A DNA stretch of 5,793 nucleotides from an uncultured Lachnospiraceae bacterium (GCA_946630765.1 CAMOZF010000128.1:1-5793); one strand, 5' to 3'. Positions 1 through 5,689 are shown, counted from the stretch's first letter. The notes: generated from the letters alone by a model not told the origin. Numbers and translations: made by a program.

Positions 1-26
1 CCGCGCCCTGGCAAATAGTTTCTGCA

Positions 27-51
27 CCGGGGACAGGTTCCGAATGACGAA
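27..51 (+). repeat. REP-like 25-nt repeat, copy 1 (direct)
   Basis: This 25-nt unit begins CCGGGGACAGGTTCC and ends AATGACGAA. It matches the unit at 61-85 at 24 of 25 positions; the only difference is G at 42 versus A at 76. It lies 34 bp upstream of that second copy in the same orientation. The GGGGACAGGTTCC core resembles dispersed repeats that accompany IS200-like, REP-associated tyrosine transposases (RAYTs) in many bacterial genomes, but no transposase gene is visible here, so the link is recalled knowledge rather than something shown by this window. Confidence 0.75.
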
Positions 52-57
52 AATAGT

Positions 58-114
58 CCGCCGGGGACAGGTTCCAAATGACGAATTTCGTCATTTGGAA
101 CCTGTCCCCGGCGG
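58..114. repeat. 57-bp REP-like palindrome (copies 2 and 3, head to head)
   Basis: Positions 58-85 and 87-114 are perfect reverse complements of 28 nt around a single central T at 86. The arms contain the repeat unit in direct (61-85) and inverted (87-111) orientation. As RNA this would fold into an almost loopless 28-bp hairpin; in single-stranded DNA it would be a strong cruciform-type hairpin. It starts 16 bp beyond the stop codon of the minus-strand hydrolase gene (131-133), so that gene's mRNA would carry the hairpin in its 3' end, where it could protect against 3' exonucleases or help termination. There is no clear U tract after it on the minus strand, so it is not a textbook intrinsic terminator. 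The best reading is a REP/BIME-like mobile repeat that has settled in the intergenic space. Confidence 0.85.
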
Positions 115-130
115 CGTAATCCGGAGCAGT

Positions 131-2842
131 TTAATTGTTTATATAAAGCTGCACCTTCCCGATAATGCCTTCCGGGCGGATGGTTTTCGGCGCATCCATG
201 GAGAACACCGGCCCTTCCGGCGGATAGAATTTAGCGACCTTTCTCGCAGGCGTCGCAAGCATCTCGATCCGGAGGGTATTCGTGCCCGCTTTCACGGCGC
301 TGCTGAGATTGTACACCCAGTCCGGGGCAATTCTTCTGCCGCAGGACTGTCCGTTGACGAAGACCTCCGCGCCGTCCGACATCCAGTCAATCGAAAGCAG
401 TACTTCTTCGGCATTTTCCGGACATTCGAATTCTGTCTCGTAGCGGAAGCAGTCCATCATCTCCGGATGAATAAGCGAAATATCCGAAAGCGTTTCAAGC
501 TGCACCGCCTCACCGAAATTCGGATAGTCCTTTGCCATGCAGGAGGACAGACGGAAGCCTGCAGGATCAAAAACGACCCCCTTCCTGTCAAGTTTCTTCA
601 GAAGCGCGGCCGCAGGAAGCGTTTCTTCTCCATCATAGCTTCCAAAGAAAAGGACGACCGGGTTAAAGGCCGGAACATACAGCTCGATGATGCTCTTTCC
701 GTCCGAAACGGTCTGATCTGCGGCGCGGACGGTATTCTCATACGCGTCGTAAATCCAGGCTTTTTCCGTATTCGGCACGGTTACTGTGCCTTCATAGGGC
801 GCTCCGAGATTGTTGTTTACAAACAGATAAAGCTCCTCTTCGTCCTGCGTATAGTGAAGGAAACGAAGGTCGGAGGATTTGCGGCTGAATTCGAGCTCGC
901 CGATCCCCGTACCGCAAAGTGTCGGGACAAGCGTCTCCTCAGAGATCACCGTGCCTTCTGCTTCCACTTTTCCTTCTTCTGTAAAGGCAGCCGGACGGGC
1001 GCCGAGGAAGAATACAGGGAAGCCGGCTTTTTTCGCTTCCTTCGTGAATTTCACAAAGGCCGCCGAAGTGACATCCGCGCCGGGGACCACGAGTGCACGG
1101 TAAGTATAGCCGTTCACTTTCAGCGCGCCGTTCTCCAGAATCGCCGGATAATCGGGCGTGTCCGATCCGCAGGATGCGACAAGATCTACCGGAACAAAAT
1201 CATAATCAATCTGCGCCTCCGCGAGGATCTTCGCGGGCACATCGCAGTACATGTCATGCTTCACGGACGGAAGCTCCGCCGACCAGTCGCCCTCCGCGTG
1301 ATACAGAACCGCAAGCTCCGGATTCGCGTGTCCGTCCGACAGGAGGTGACACATCCGCTGCATATACGCCATCAGCTTCGTAAACGACGGGTACTGCGCG
1401 TTCTCGCCATGCGCGTAGAAATGCGGCGGGCAGTCCGGGTCCGGAAAAGCCTTCGGAGAGAAGGCATGGGGCACGTAGCGGTTGATTCCGGACACGAGGA
1501 AGTTGTCGGCGAGATATTTCATCTTATCCACGCCGAAATCCCAGCCGGTCGCGCCGAAAATCTCGCAAAGCGCGCGGCCCTTCTTGTGCGGATCAATATG
1601 CGCGTGCGAAGACGCCCATTTGCCGAGCGTATAGTAATAATAATCACCGCCCATCGAATCCCTTGTGCTGTGCTGGGACCAGGGGTGCATCTGCGAATTG
1701 AACACGAGATCCACGCCGCCCATGTGATTGCCGTGCATCGCGCGGAAATAGTGCCCGAGACCGCCGCCTAAAGCATAGGAAAGATGCTTGTCCTCCCAGA
1801 TATGACCGATGTATTCCACGCCGTGCGCTTCGCACCACGCGCTGAGCTGTCCCGCGAAATTCTTTTCGATCAGCCGTGTCACGGCGTCCATGTACGCGGT
1901 CCGTACGCGGACGGTCAGTTCATCCGTTCCGTCTCCCCATAAGAGCGGCATGAGCTTCTTCCAGTCTCCGCCGAGACGCTCTTCAAGCATCTTCGGAAGA
2001 TCCTTCTGCCAGGGATTCGTCAGATGCCGCTGTCCGCCAAGTCTTGCCGTCTGGTAGCCGCCGGCGATATTTCCGACCATCGGCTCGTCAGAGAAGAAGC
2101 CGAGAATCGTCTTGCCGAACTCTGAAGCGTACTTTTCATAATGCTTCTCATAGACCTCGTCGATCAGCACACGTACGCTGTCGTGATCCAGAATGTTGAT
2201 ATAGTCTGTCCGTCCGTCGCCGTTATGCGTAAGGAAGGTCACATAGATCTTGAAGGAACCGTTCGGAACGTCCCAGGTGAGCATTCCGTCCGTAACAAAG
2301 GAACTGAGATCCTGCGGATGTACAAGACGGCCTTCGGCATTGATCTCCCAGGCGGTGACGCTCAGGATTTCCTCGTCATTTTCGAAAAAGGTCTTCTCTG
2401 TGCCCGGCCGCTGCGGCGGCATGCCGGGGAACATTTTCGGCGTCACCTTGTCAAGAACTGCTGCCTTGATGTCAAAGCGGTTTTCAGGAGAAGGGCCGTA
2501 GCATTCGGCCGCAACCGAATCGATATACCAGGGGCGGAGCGCCTTTTCAGCCTTTGAAATACCCCCGTTTGCGTGTCCGGTCGGGAAATGATCGTCGTCG
2601 AGGATCCAGACCTTCATCCCGCGCTGATGCGCCTCGTCAAGAATCACGTCCATATCCTGCCACCACTTCGGGCCGCAGAAATCCGGGTGCGGGCGGCACT
2701 CGACACAGACCTCATGGATATTCGCCTCGTCGATCGCGCGCATATAGTCTCTTAAGGTTTCCTCGTCTTCTCCGTGCTGCCAGAAGAAAGGCAGAATGTA
2801 GGACCCGCCTTCGTTCTTTAAAAGCTGCTCAATTTTACTCAT
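131..2842 (-). CDS. Cytoplasmic glycoside hydrolase-like protein (GH106-like, jelly-roll C-terminus)
   Basis: This gene encodes 903 residues and probably hydrolyses a glycosidic bond in an imported oligosaccharide. No signal peptide or membrane segment is seen, so it should act in the cytoplasm. Residues about 13-90 have barrel-opening strands (GGSYILPFFWQHGE, HEVCVECRPHPDFCG, MKVWILDDDHFPTGHANG). Further barrel-type motifs follow: FFSDEPMVGN (249-258), GHIWEDKH (346-353) and CEIFGATGWDFG (426-437). The acidic residues E253, E350 and E427 are the best catalytic candidates. Residues about 505-640 look like a Rossmann-like or beta/alpha accessory region, and 800-865 form a jelly-roll/galactose-binding-like domain with EVFVNGQSCGRR and NTLRIEM. 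The order resembles large GH106-type alpha-L-rhamnosidases, but exact family and substrate cannot be fixed by eye. The ATG at 2842 is chosen because GGAGG (2849-2853) lies 6 nt upstream. Expression is probably set by the inverted repeat and TATAAT box just upstream. Confidence 0.85.
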   Translation of the reverse strand: MSKIEQLLKNEGGSYILPFFWQHGEDEETLRDYMRAIDEANIHEVCVECRPHPDFCGPKWWQDMDVILDEAHQRGMKVWILDDDHFPTGHANGGISKAEKALRPWYIDSVAAECYGPSPENRFDIKAAVLDKVTPKMFPGMPPQRPGTEKTFFENDEEILSVTAWEINAEGRLVHPQDLSSFVTDGMLTWDVPNGSFKIYVTFLTHNGDGRTDYINILDHDSVRVLIDEVYEKHYEKYASEFGKTILGFFSDEPMVGNIAGGYQTARLGGQRHLTNPWQKDLPKMLEERLGGDWKKLMPLLWGDGTDELTVRVRTAYMDAVTRLIEKNFAGQLSAWCEAHGVEYIGHIWEDKHLSYALGGGLGHYFRAMHGNHMGGVDLVFNSQMHPWSQHSTRDSMGGDYYYYTLGKWASSHAHIDPHKKGRALCEIFGATGWDFGVDKMKYLADNFLVSGINRYVPHAFSPKAFPDPDCPPHFYAHGENAQYPSFTKLMAYMQRMCHLLSDGHANPELAVLYHAEGDWSAELPSVKHDMYCDVPAKILAEAQIDYDFVPVDLVASCGSDTPDYPAILENGALKVNGYTYRALVVPGADVTSAAFVKFTKEAKKAGFPVFFLGARPAAFTEEGKVEAEGTVISEETLVPTLCGTGIGELEFSRKSSDLRFLHYTQDEEELYLFVNNNLGAPYEGTVTVPNTEKAWIYDAYENTVRAADQTVSDGKSIIELYVPAFNPVVLFFGSYDGEETLPAAALLKKLDRKGVVFDPAGFRLSSCMAKDYPNFGEAVQLETLSDISLIHPEMMDCFRYETEFECPENAEEVLLSIDWMSDGAEVFVNGQSCGRRIAPDWVYNLSSAVKAGTNTLRIEMLATPARKVAKFYPPEGPVFSMDAPKTIRPEGIIGKVQLYINN

Positions 2843-2843
2843 A

Positions 2844-2910
2844 AAAAGCCTCCGTCAGGGTATAGTATACAACATTTACTGCCGTCTATTATATCCTGAC
2901 AGAGGCTTTT
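2844..2910 (-). promoter_or_regulatory. Terminator-like inverted repeat sequestering the hydrolase ribosome binding site
   Basis: Read on the minus strand, the arm AAAAGCCTCTGTCAGG (2910-2895) pairs with CCTGACGGAGGCTTTT (2859-2844): 16 continuous pairs with one G-U wobble. Four more pairs (2893-2890 with 2864-2861) follow after one mismatch. The loop region is 35 nt counted from the 16-bp stem. The downstream arm contains the GGAGG site and runs into five T residues (2847-2843) that abut the ATG, so the element has the shape of an intrinsic terminator. It should stop, or render untranslatable, transcripts coming from the esterase gene upstream, while transcripts starting at the TATAAT box within the upstream arm would lack that arm. 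A protein operator made of two opposed half-sites about 43 bp apart is the alternative reading. Confidence 0.75.
2849..2853 (-). promoter_or_regulatory. Ribosome binding site of the hydrolase, inside a hairpin arm
   Basis: The minus strand reads GGAGG here, 6 nt before the ATG at 2842. This fixes the start. The whole site lies in the downstream arm of the 2844-2910 inverted repeat, so it would be paired and hidden in any transcript that also contains the upstream arm. Confidence 0.85.
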
Positions 2911-2916
2911 CAACCA
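2888..2916 (-). promoter_or_regulatory. Promoter of the hydrolase gene: perfect -10, weak -35
   Basis: The minus strand has a perfect TATAAT at 2893-2888. At the standard 17-nt spacing the -35 position (2916-2911) reads TGGTTG, a poor match to TTGACA, and no TGn extension is present. Transcription would begin near 2881, giving a leader of about 39 nt with a good GGAGG. A strong -10 with a weak -35 fits a promoter that needs an activator, such as the AraC-family protein encoded at 4376-5227, but that is inference. Confidence 0.55.
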
Positions 2917-3003
2917 GTATAAAAATCAATTTCCATGTTGTGAAATATCACTCCGGGACTTTTTCCACAGACATCAGACATATCTTCCGGACTCTTAGCT
3001 GCC

Positions 3004-4176
3004 TCATGCCCGATAGGACTTTCCGCTTTCCGGGTCCAGCTTAAACTGTGAAATGAATTCCCACACGAGGTCGCAGAGCGCCTGCGAGGGCCAGTGCGGG
3101 GATTTCGCAAGGCCGATGAACCTCGCCCGCACTTCTCCGTCGGCGCTGACGCAGTCACCGATATAATGCGAGCGGTTTTCCCGGACTTCAACCGAGGTGC
3201 GCTCGAAGGGGAAGCCGATCTTTTCGATGACGATATCGGCGGTTTCCGCCGCGGCTTTTCGGACCTCCTCCTCGGGGATTTCCGCGCAGCCGTTTGCAAT
3301 GCGCCAGTTGTTGATCGAGCGGATTTTATTGGTGCCGGAGAGGTCGATCCTTTTCGGCGGTTTCTTCCCGGGATCTGTTTCTTCCGCAGGACGTTCTTTC
3401 TTCTCTTCCGGTTGCCCGGTCCACTCATTTTTCGGTTCGTCCCGGGTTACGGGGATCAGTCCCAGTACCTCGTATTCCCCCATGCAGCAGCAGACAGGAA
3501 TTGTCACGGCTGCCGCTTTTTCGGCCATTTCCACCGTCGTATTTTCACCCGGCCAGAGGAGTCCCGCCTGCTCATGCGCGTCCGACTCGCCATTGGCAAA
3601 GAGCATGCCGCCCGTTCCGACCGCGGCGAATTTCTCCGGCCAGCGAAGCGCGTGACGGGAGGTCATGAAGCCGCCGAGGGAGTATCCGACCATGTAAACC
3701 CTCGTCCGGTCCACCGGGTAATTTTCAAAGGCGTAAGCCAGCAGCCTTTCGATGCTCGCCGGCGTCTCGTCTTCCGGAATGATCACGATCAGCTCTTCTC
3801 TAGCCGCAATGTTCGTATATCCGTAGCTTTCCGCGAGGAAGATCGGATTGCCCGCGCCGTGCAGCACAAAAAGAAGCGGATAGTTCTTTTCAGGTGCCTC
3901 ACCTCTCACATACGCCATCGGAAGGTAGCTCGCCCATTTCTTCCAGGGTTTTTCAGGATCAGCGTCATGCAGCTCCTTCTTAAGCCCTTTCGACTCCCAG
4001 AAGCTGAGCACCTCCGGCGCCGTTTCATTCTCGAAGCCAAACTTCAGGCATACTTTGTTTTCACACATGATGCGGTAGGTTTCCGAGCGCCCGAAAACTT
4101 CAATGTCCATCTCGGGAGAGCTCATCAGCTTCATCATTTCAAGATCACGTCTTGTCATTTCGTCCATCTCCGTCAT
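3004..4176 (-). CDS. Intracellular alpha/beta-hydrolase, probable carbohydrate esterase
   Basis: This 390-residue protein has the serine-hydrolase pattern of the alpha/beta fold. The oxyanion region is LLFVLHGAGN (101-110), the nucleophile elbow is GYSLGG (164-169, Ser166), and a late HWPS motif (His361) supplies the likely catalytic histidine, as in PHB-depolymerase-like and feruloyl/acetyl esterases. The usual acidic position after strand 7 reads MGEYE (232-236), so the acid may be a Glu. A lysine-, glutamate- and proline-rich stretch (about 246-276) looks like an exposed surface insertion. No signal peptide is seen, so it probably deacylates imported oligosaccharides in the cytoplasm. The start at 4176 is chosen for its purine-rich site (4177-4188) and because a promoter candidate would start RNA near 4201. 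An ATG at 4167, 9 nt after GGAAGG, is almost as good; upstream ATG (4200) and TTG (4206) lack a binding site. It is divergent from the AraC gene. Confidence 0.85.
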   Translation of the reverse strand: MTEMDEMTRRDLEMMKLMSSPEMDIEVFGRSETYRIMCENKVCLKFGFENETAPEVLSFWESKGLKKELHDADPEKPWKKWASYLPMAYVRGEAPEKNYPLLFVLHGAGNPIFLAESYGYTNIAAREELIVIIPEDETPASIERLLAYAFENYPVDRTRVYMVGYSLGGFMTSRHALRWPEKFAAVGTGGMLFANGESDAHEQAGLLWPGENTTVEMAEKAAAVTIPVCCCMGEYEVLGLIPVTRDEPKNEWTGQPEEKKERPAEETDPGKKPPKRIDLSGTNKIRSINNWRIANGCAEIPEEEVRKAAAETADIVIEKIGFPFERTSVEVRENRSHYIGDCVSADGEVRARFIGLAKSPHWPSQALCDLVWEFISQFKLDPESGKSYRA

Positions 4177-4188
4177 CCTTCCTTTCCT
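4177..4188 (-). promoter_or_regulatory. Purine-rich ribosome binding site deciding the esterase start
   Basis: The minus strand reads AGGAAAGGAAGG immediately before the ATG at 4176. Spacing suits either the ATG at 4176 (using the upstream AGGAAAGG half) or the ATG at 4167 (using GGAAGG, 9 nt away). It argues against the in-frame ATG at 4200 and TTG at 4206, which have only AT-rich sequence before them. Confidence 0.6.
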
Positions 4189-4207
4189 GATTGTTTCCAT
4201 ACGCAAA

Positions 4208-4235
4208 GTTTACACGATTTCCGCCGAAATCACAA
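4208..4235 (-). promoter_or_regulatory. Candidate promoter of the esterase gene
   Basis: The minus strand shows TTGTGA (4235-4230), a 16-nt gap, then TAAACT (4213-4208), four of six matches each to the consensus boxes. RNA would start near 4201, leaving a leader of about 25 nt before the ATG at 4176. An inverted repeat CCGCCG/CGGCGG (4221-4226 and 4240-4245, 13-nt gap) overlaps its -35 and spacer and may be an operator. The match is moderate. Confidence 0.4.
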
Positions 4236-4259
4236 GCCCCGGCGGCTATCCTTTTTCCG

Positions 4260-4276
4260 TTTCCTGATACTGGAAA
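4260..4276. promoter_or_regulatory. Small inverted repeat between the divergent promoters
   Basis: TTTCC (4260-4264) and GGAAA (4272-4276) form a 5-bp inverted repeat with a 7-nt gap, between the esterase -35 and the AraC -35. This is a plausible regulator site by position, but arms this short arise easily by chance. Confidence 0.25.
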
Positions 4277-4298
4277 ATCCTTCTTTTCATCACTCGGC

Positions 4299-4327
4299 TT
4301 GACTTTTCTTCTCCGGAAAGGGATAAT
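4299..4327 (+). promoter_or_regulatory. Promoter of the AraC-family regulator gene
   Basis: TTGACT (4299-4304), a 17-nt spacer and GATAAT (4322-4327) give five of six matches in each box at ideal spacing. RNA would begin near 4334, about 40 nt before the ATG at 4376. The leader carries AGGGAGG at 4361-4367, 8 nt before the start. Confidence 0.75.
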
Positions 4328-4375
4328 ACTGTTCAGAGCCCCTTTTTTAAATATCCGCTTAGGGAGGACAGAACG

Positions 4376-5227
4376 ATGCTGACATTTTTCCAAACCGAAT
4401 CTGAACCGCAGAGCGCCATTCCGCTGATGCTGGCATTTCTCGGAGAAAATTATGATCAGGAGCCCGTCGAGCGTCCGCTCGGTACGCCGAATTTCCAGTG
4501 TTTTCTGTCCCTGCGGGGTCAGGGCGATCTGTTTATCAACGGAGAACGGATGAGCGTCCGCGAAGGGGACTGTTTTCTTCTGTACCCGGGCGTTCCCTGC
4601 AGCTACCGCGCTTCCTCCGGCAAATGGATCATCGCGAATGCCGGTTTTACCGGCGCCATCTGCAGCCCGCTGTTTACCGCGCTCGGACTGACAGAAAGCG
4701 GCGTCTACAGCTGCAGCGATCCGCAGGTCTTCCTGAAAAATCAGCGCCAGCTGAAGCGGCTGACGGAGCGTTCGGGTGACCAGCGGGACTGGTCCTCCGC
4801 CTGTTACGAATTTCTTCTGCGGCTGTCGAAAACACTGACCTTCCGTTCCGCCTCTGATCCTCTCACCCTTGAGTACAAAGACACTTCCTACGCCTACCGG
4901 GTGATTCACTATCTCGAGAACCACCTGACCGAGCCGCTGTACATTCCGGCCCTCGCGGAAAACCTCGGCGTCAATCCGCAGTATCTCTGCACCGCCTTTA
5001 AAAAAGAAACCGGGCTCACGATCATCACCTACCTGCAGCGTCTCCGGATCGGAAGCGCCCGGATGATGCTGGAGCGCTATCCCGAAAGAAACGCGGCCGA
5101 GATCGGCCGCGCGGTAGGTTATGATTCGCCGAGTTATTTCGGCATGCAGTTTAAAAAGGTCACCGGCCTCACACCGGACCAGTATCGGAAAAAAGGAGCA
5201 GTTATTGAACAGCCGCAGCTCAGTTAA
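4376..5227 (+). CDS. AraC-family transcriptional regulator with cupin-type sensor domain
   Basis: This 283-residue protein is a two-domain sugar-responsive regulator. Residues about 35-80 form a cupin-like beta-barrel arm (FQCFLSLRGQGDLFING, REGDCFLLYPGVPCSY), the usual ligand-binding part. Residues about 172-275 are the AraC DNA-binding domain. Its first helix-turn-helix is LAENLGVNPQYLCTAFKKET (193-212) and the second spans AEIGRAVGYDSPSYFGMQFK (241-260), followed by the hallmark KVTGLTPDQYRK. The length is typical of the family. The ATG at 4376 follows AGGGAGG by 8 nt and a good sigma-A promoter. The protein is divergent from the esterase gene, so that gene and its own promoter are the first expected targets; the hydrolase promoter with its weak -35 is a second candidate. 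Its stop codon overlaps the end of the convergent GH1 relic by 8 bp. The ligand cannot be told from sequence. Confidence 0.93.
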   Translation: MLTFFQTESEPQSAIPLMLAFLGENYDQEPVERPLGTPNFQCFLSLRGQGDLFINGERMSVREGDCFLLYPGVPCSYRASSGKWIIANAGFTGAICSPLFTALGLTESGVYSCSDPQVFLKNQRQLKRLTERSGDQRDWSSACYEFLLRLSKTLTFRSASDPLTLEYKDTSYAYRVIHYLENHLTEPLYIPALAENLGVNPQYLCTAFKKETGLTIITYLQRLRIGSARMMLERYPERNAAEIGRAVGYDSPSYFGMQFKKVTGLTPDQYRKKGAVIEQPQLS

Positions 5228-5577
5228 GCTCTTCGCCGTTCGTCTCGATGACCTTCCGGTACCAATCGAAGCTGTCTTTTTTCATTCTCTTAAGTGTTCC
5301 GTTTCCCTGATCGTCCATATCGACGTAGATCAAAGCCGTAACCGTGCCAGATTCTCTTTGCAAAGGAGGGATAAGCGCCCCGCACCATCGTATCGCCGCA
5401 GTAGCAGAATTCGTCCTGGAAATAGGAATACGCCGCCATCACGTCCTTCGGGTCCGGGGTCATCGGATAAACGGAGCAGCCGGCGATCATGCAGCCGACC
5501 CGGATCGAAGGATCCACTTCATGCGCTGCCTTAACCGCGCGGGCGGAGGCGACCATCTGGTTGTGAAGCTCGGTGAA
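5220..5577 (-). pseudogene. Relic of a GH1 6-phospho-beta-glucosidase gene (two deletions and a frameshift)
   Basis: Two pieces of a GH1 6-phospho-beta-glucosidase are recognisable. The first (5572-5347) reads ELHNQMVASARAVKAAHEVD, then GCMIAG, YPMTPDP and GAYPSFAKRIW, a mid-protein region of the family. The second (5340-5220) reads YGF, then after one extra base IYVDMDDQGNGTLKR and SFDWYRKVIETNGEELN to a TGA, the normal family C-terminus. Between them roughly 160 residues are missing, including the ENG motif with the catalytic nucleophile. The N-terminal part, with the acid/base NE motif, is also missing. Intact members have about 470-480 residues; here about 115 codons remain. An ORF could be opened at an ATG at 5610, but that ATG lies inside the -10 box and upstream of the binding-site remnant at 5582-5591, so it is not the original start. 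The product would lack both catalytic glutamates and cannot be active. Confidence 0.85.
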
Positions 5578-5581
5578 AAGC

Positions 5582-5591
5582 CCTCCTCCTT
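5582..5591 (-). promoter_or_regulatory. Orphaned ribosome binding site of the GH1 relic
   Basis: The minus strand reads AAGGAGGAGG here, an excellent site. The expected start codon 7 or 8 nt downstream is absent, and mid-protein GH1 coding sequence begins there instead. The N-terminal deletion therefore seems to have removed everything from about the start codon onward while leaving the leader in place. Confidence 0.65.
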
Positions 5592-5605
5592 TTCTTCGTG
5601 AAGAC

Positions 5606-5635
5606 AGCATAACACAGAGCGGATTCCTTTGTCAA
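5606..5635 (-). promoter_or_regulatory. Intact promoter in front of the GH1 relic
   Basis: The minus strand has a perfect TTGACA (5635-5630), an 18-nt spacer and TATGCT (5611-5606), preceded by TGT to give an extended TGn -10. RNA would start near 5599, just before the orphaned binding site. The promoter seems undamaged although the gene is destroyed. Confidence 0.75.
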
Positions 5636-5641
5636 TTCTCC

Positions 5642-5651
5642 AAAGCGCTTT
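5642..5651. promoter_or_regulatory. Palindromic operator candidate between divergent promoters
   Basis: AAAGCGCTTT is a perfect 10-bp palindrome with a central CG pair, as in operators of LacI/CcpA-family regulators. It sits almost exactly midway between the two outward-facing -35 boxes (5635 and 5660). It keeps the NAANCG core of a CcpA cre site but lacks the flanking TG and CA, so a dedicated LacI-type repressor or activator is at least as likely as CcpA. Confidence 0.5.
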
Positions 5652-5659
5652 CTTCTTCA

Positions 5660-5689
5660 TTGACAGCTTCCGTTTCCCTGTGCTATTCT
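5660..5689 (+). promoter_or_regulatory. Promoter of the gene starting at 5773
   Basis: TTGACA (5660-5665), an 18-nt spacer and TATTCT (5684-5689), with TGC directly before the -10 as an extended TGn motif. RNA would begin near 5696, leaving a leader of about 77 nt. Nothing else is recognisable in that leader apart from the AGGAGG ribosome binding site at 5759-5764. Confidence 0.75.

Noticed and set aside
27..114. CRISPR array
   Set aside because: The three units differ in orientation, two of them abut as a palindrome, and there is no regular spacer.
44..1771. Long plus-strand open frame of 575 codons
   Set aside because: It lies antisense to the hydrolase gene, has an Arg- and His-rich composition typical of an antisense shadow, and lacks a recognisable domain or ribosome binding site.
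2939..2953. CRP-like site around GTGAAATATCAC
   Set aside because: The two halves match only in the outer four bases, and it is not placed at a clear promoter.
4177..4206. Longer esterase N-terminus from TTG at 4206 or ATG at 4200
   Set aside because: Neither has a ribosome binding site; the purine-rich site and the likely RNA start near 4201 fit the ATG at 4176 or 4167.
3094..4302. Plus-strand open frame of 402 codons
   Set aside because: It is antisense to the esterase gene, Arg/Phe/His-rich, with no family motif and no start signal.
4145..4924. Minus-strand open frame of 259 codons
   Set aside because: It covers the AraC promoter and the first half of the AraC gene in antisense and shows no domain; the AraC reading is unambiguous.
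5290..5610. 106-codon ORF as a real small protein
   Set aside because: Its ATG is part of the -10 box of the relic's promoter and upstream of the expected RNA start, and its last 13 codons are out-of-frame GH1 sequence.
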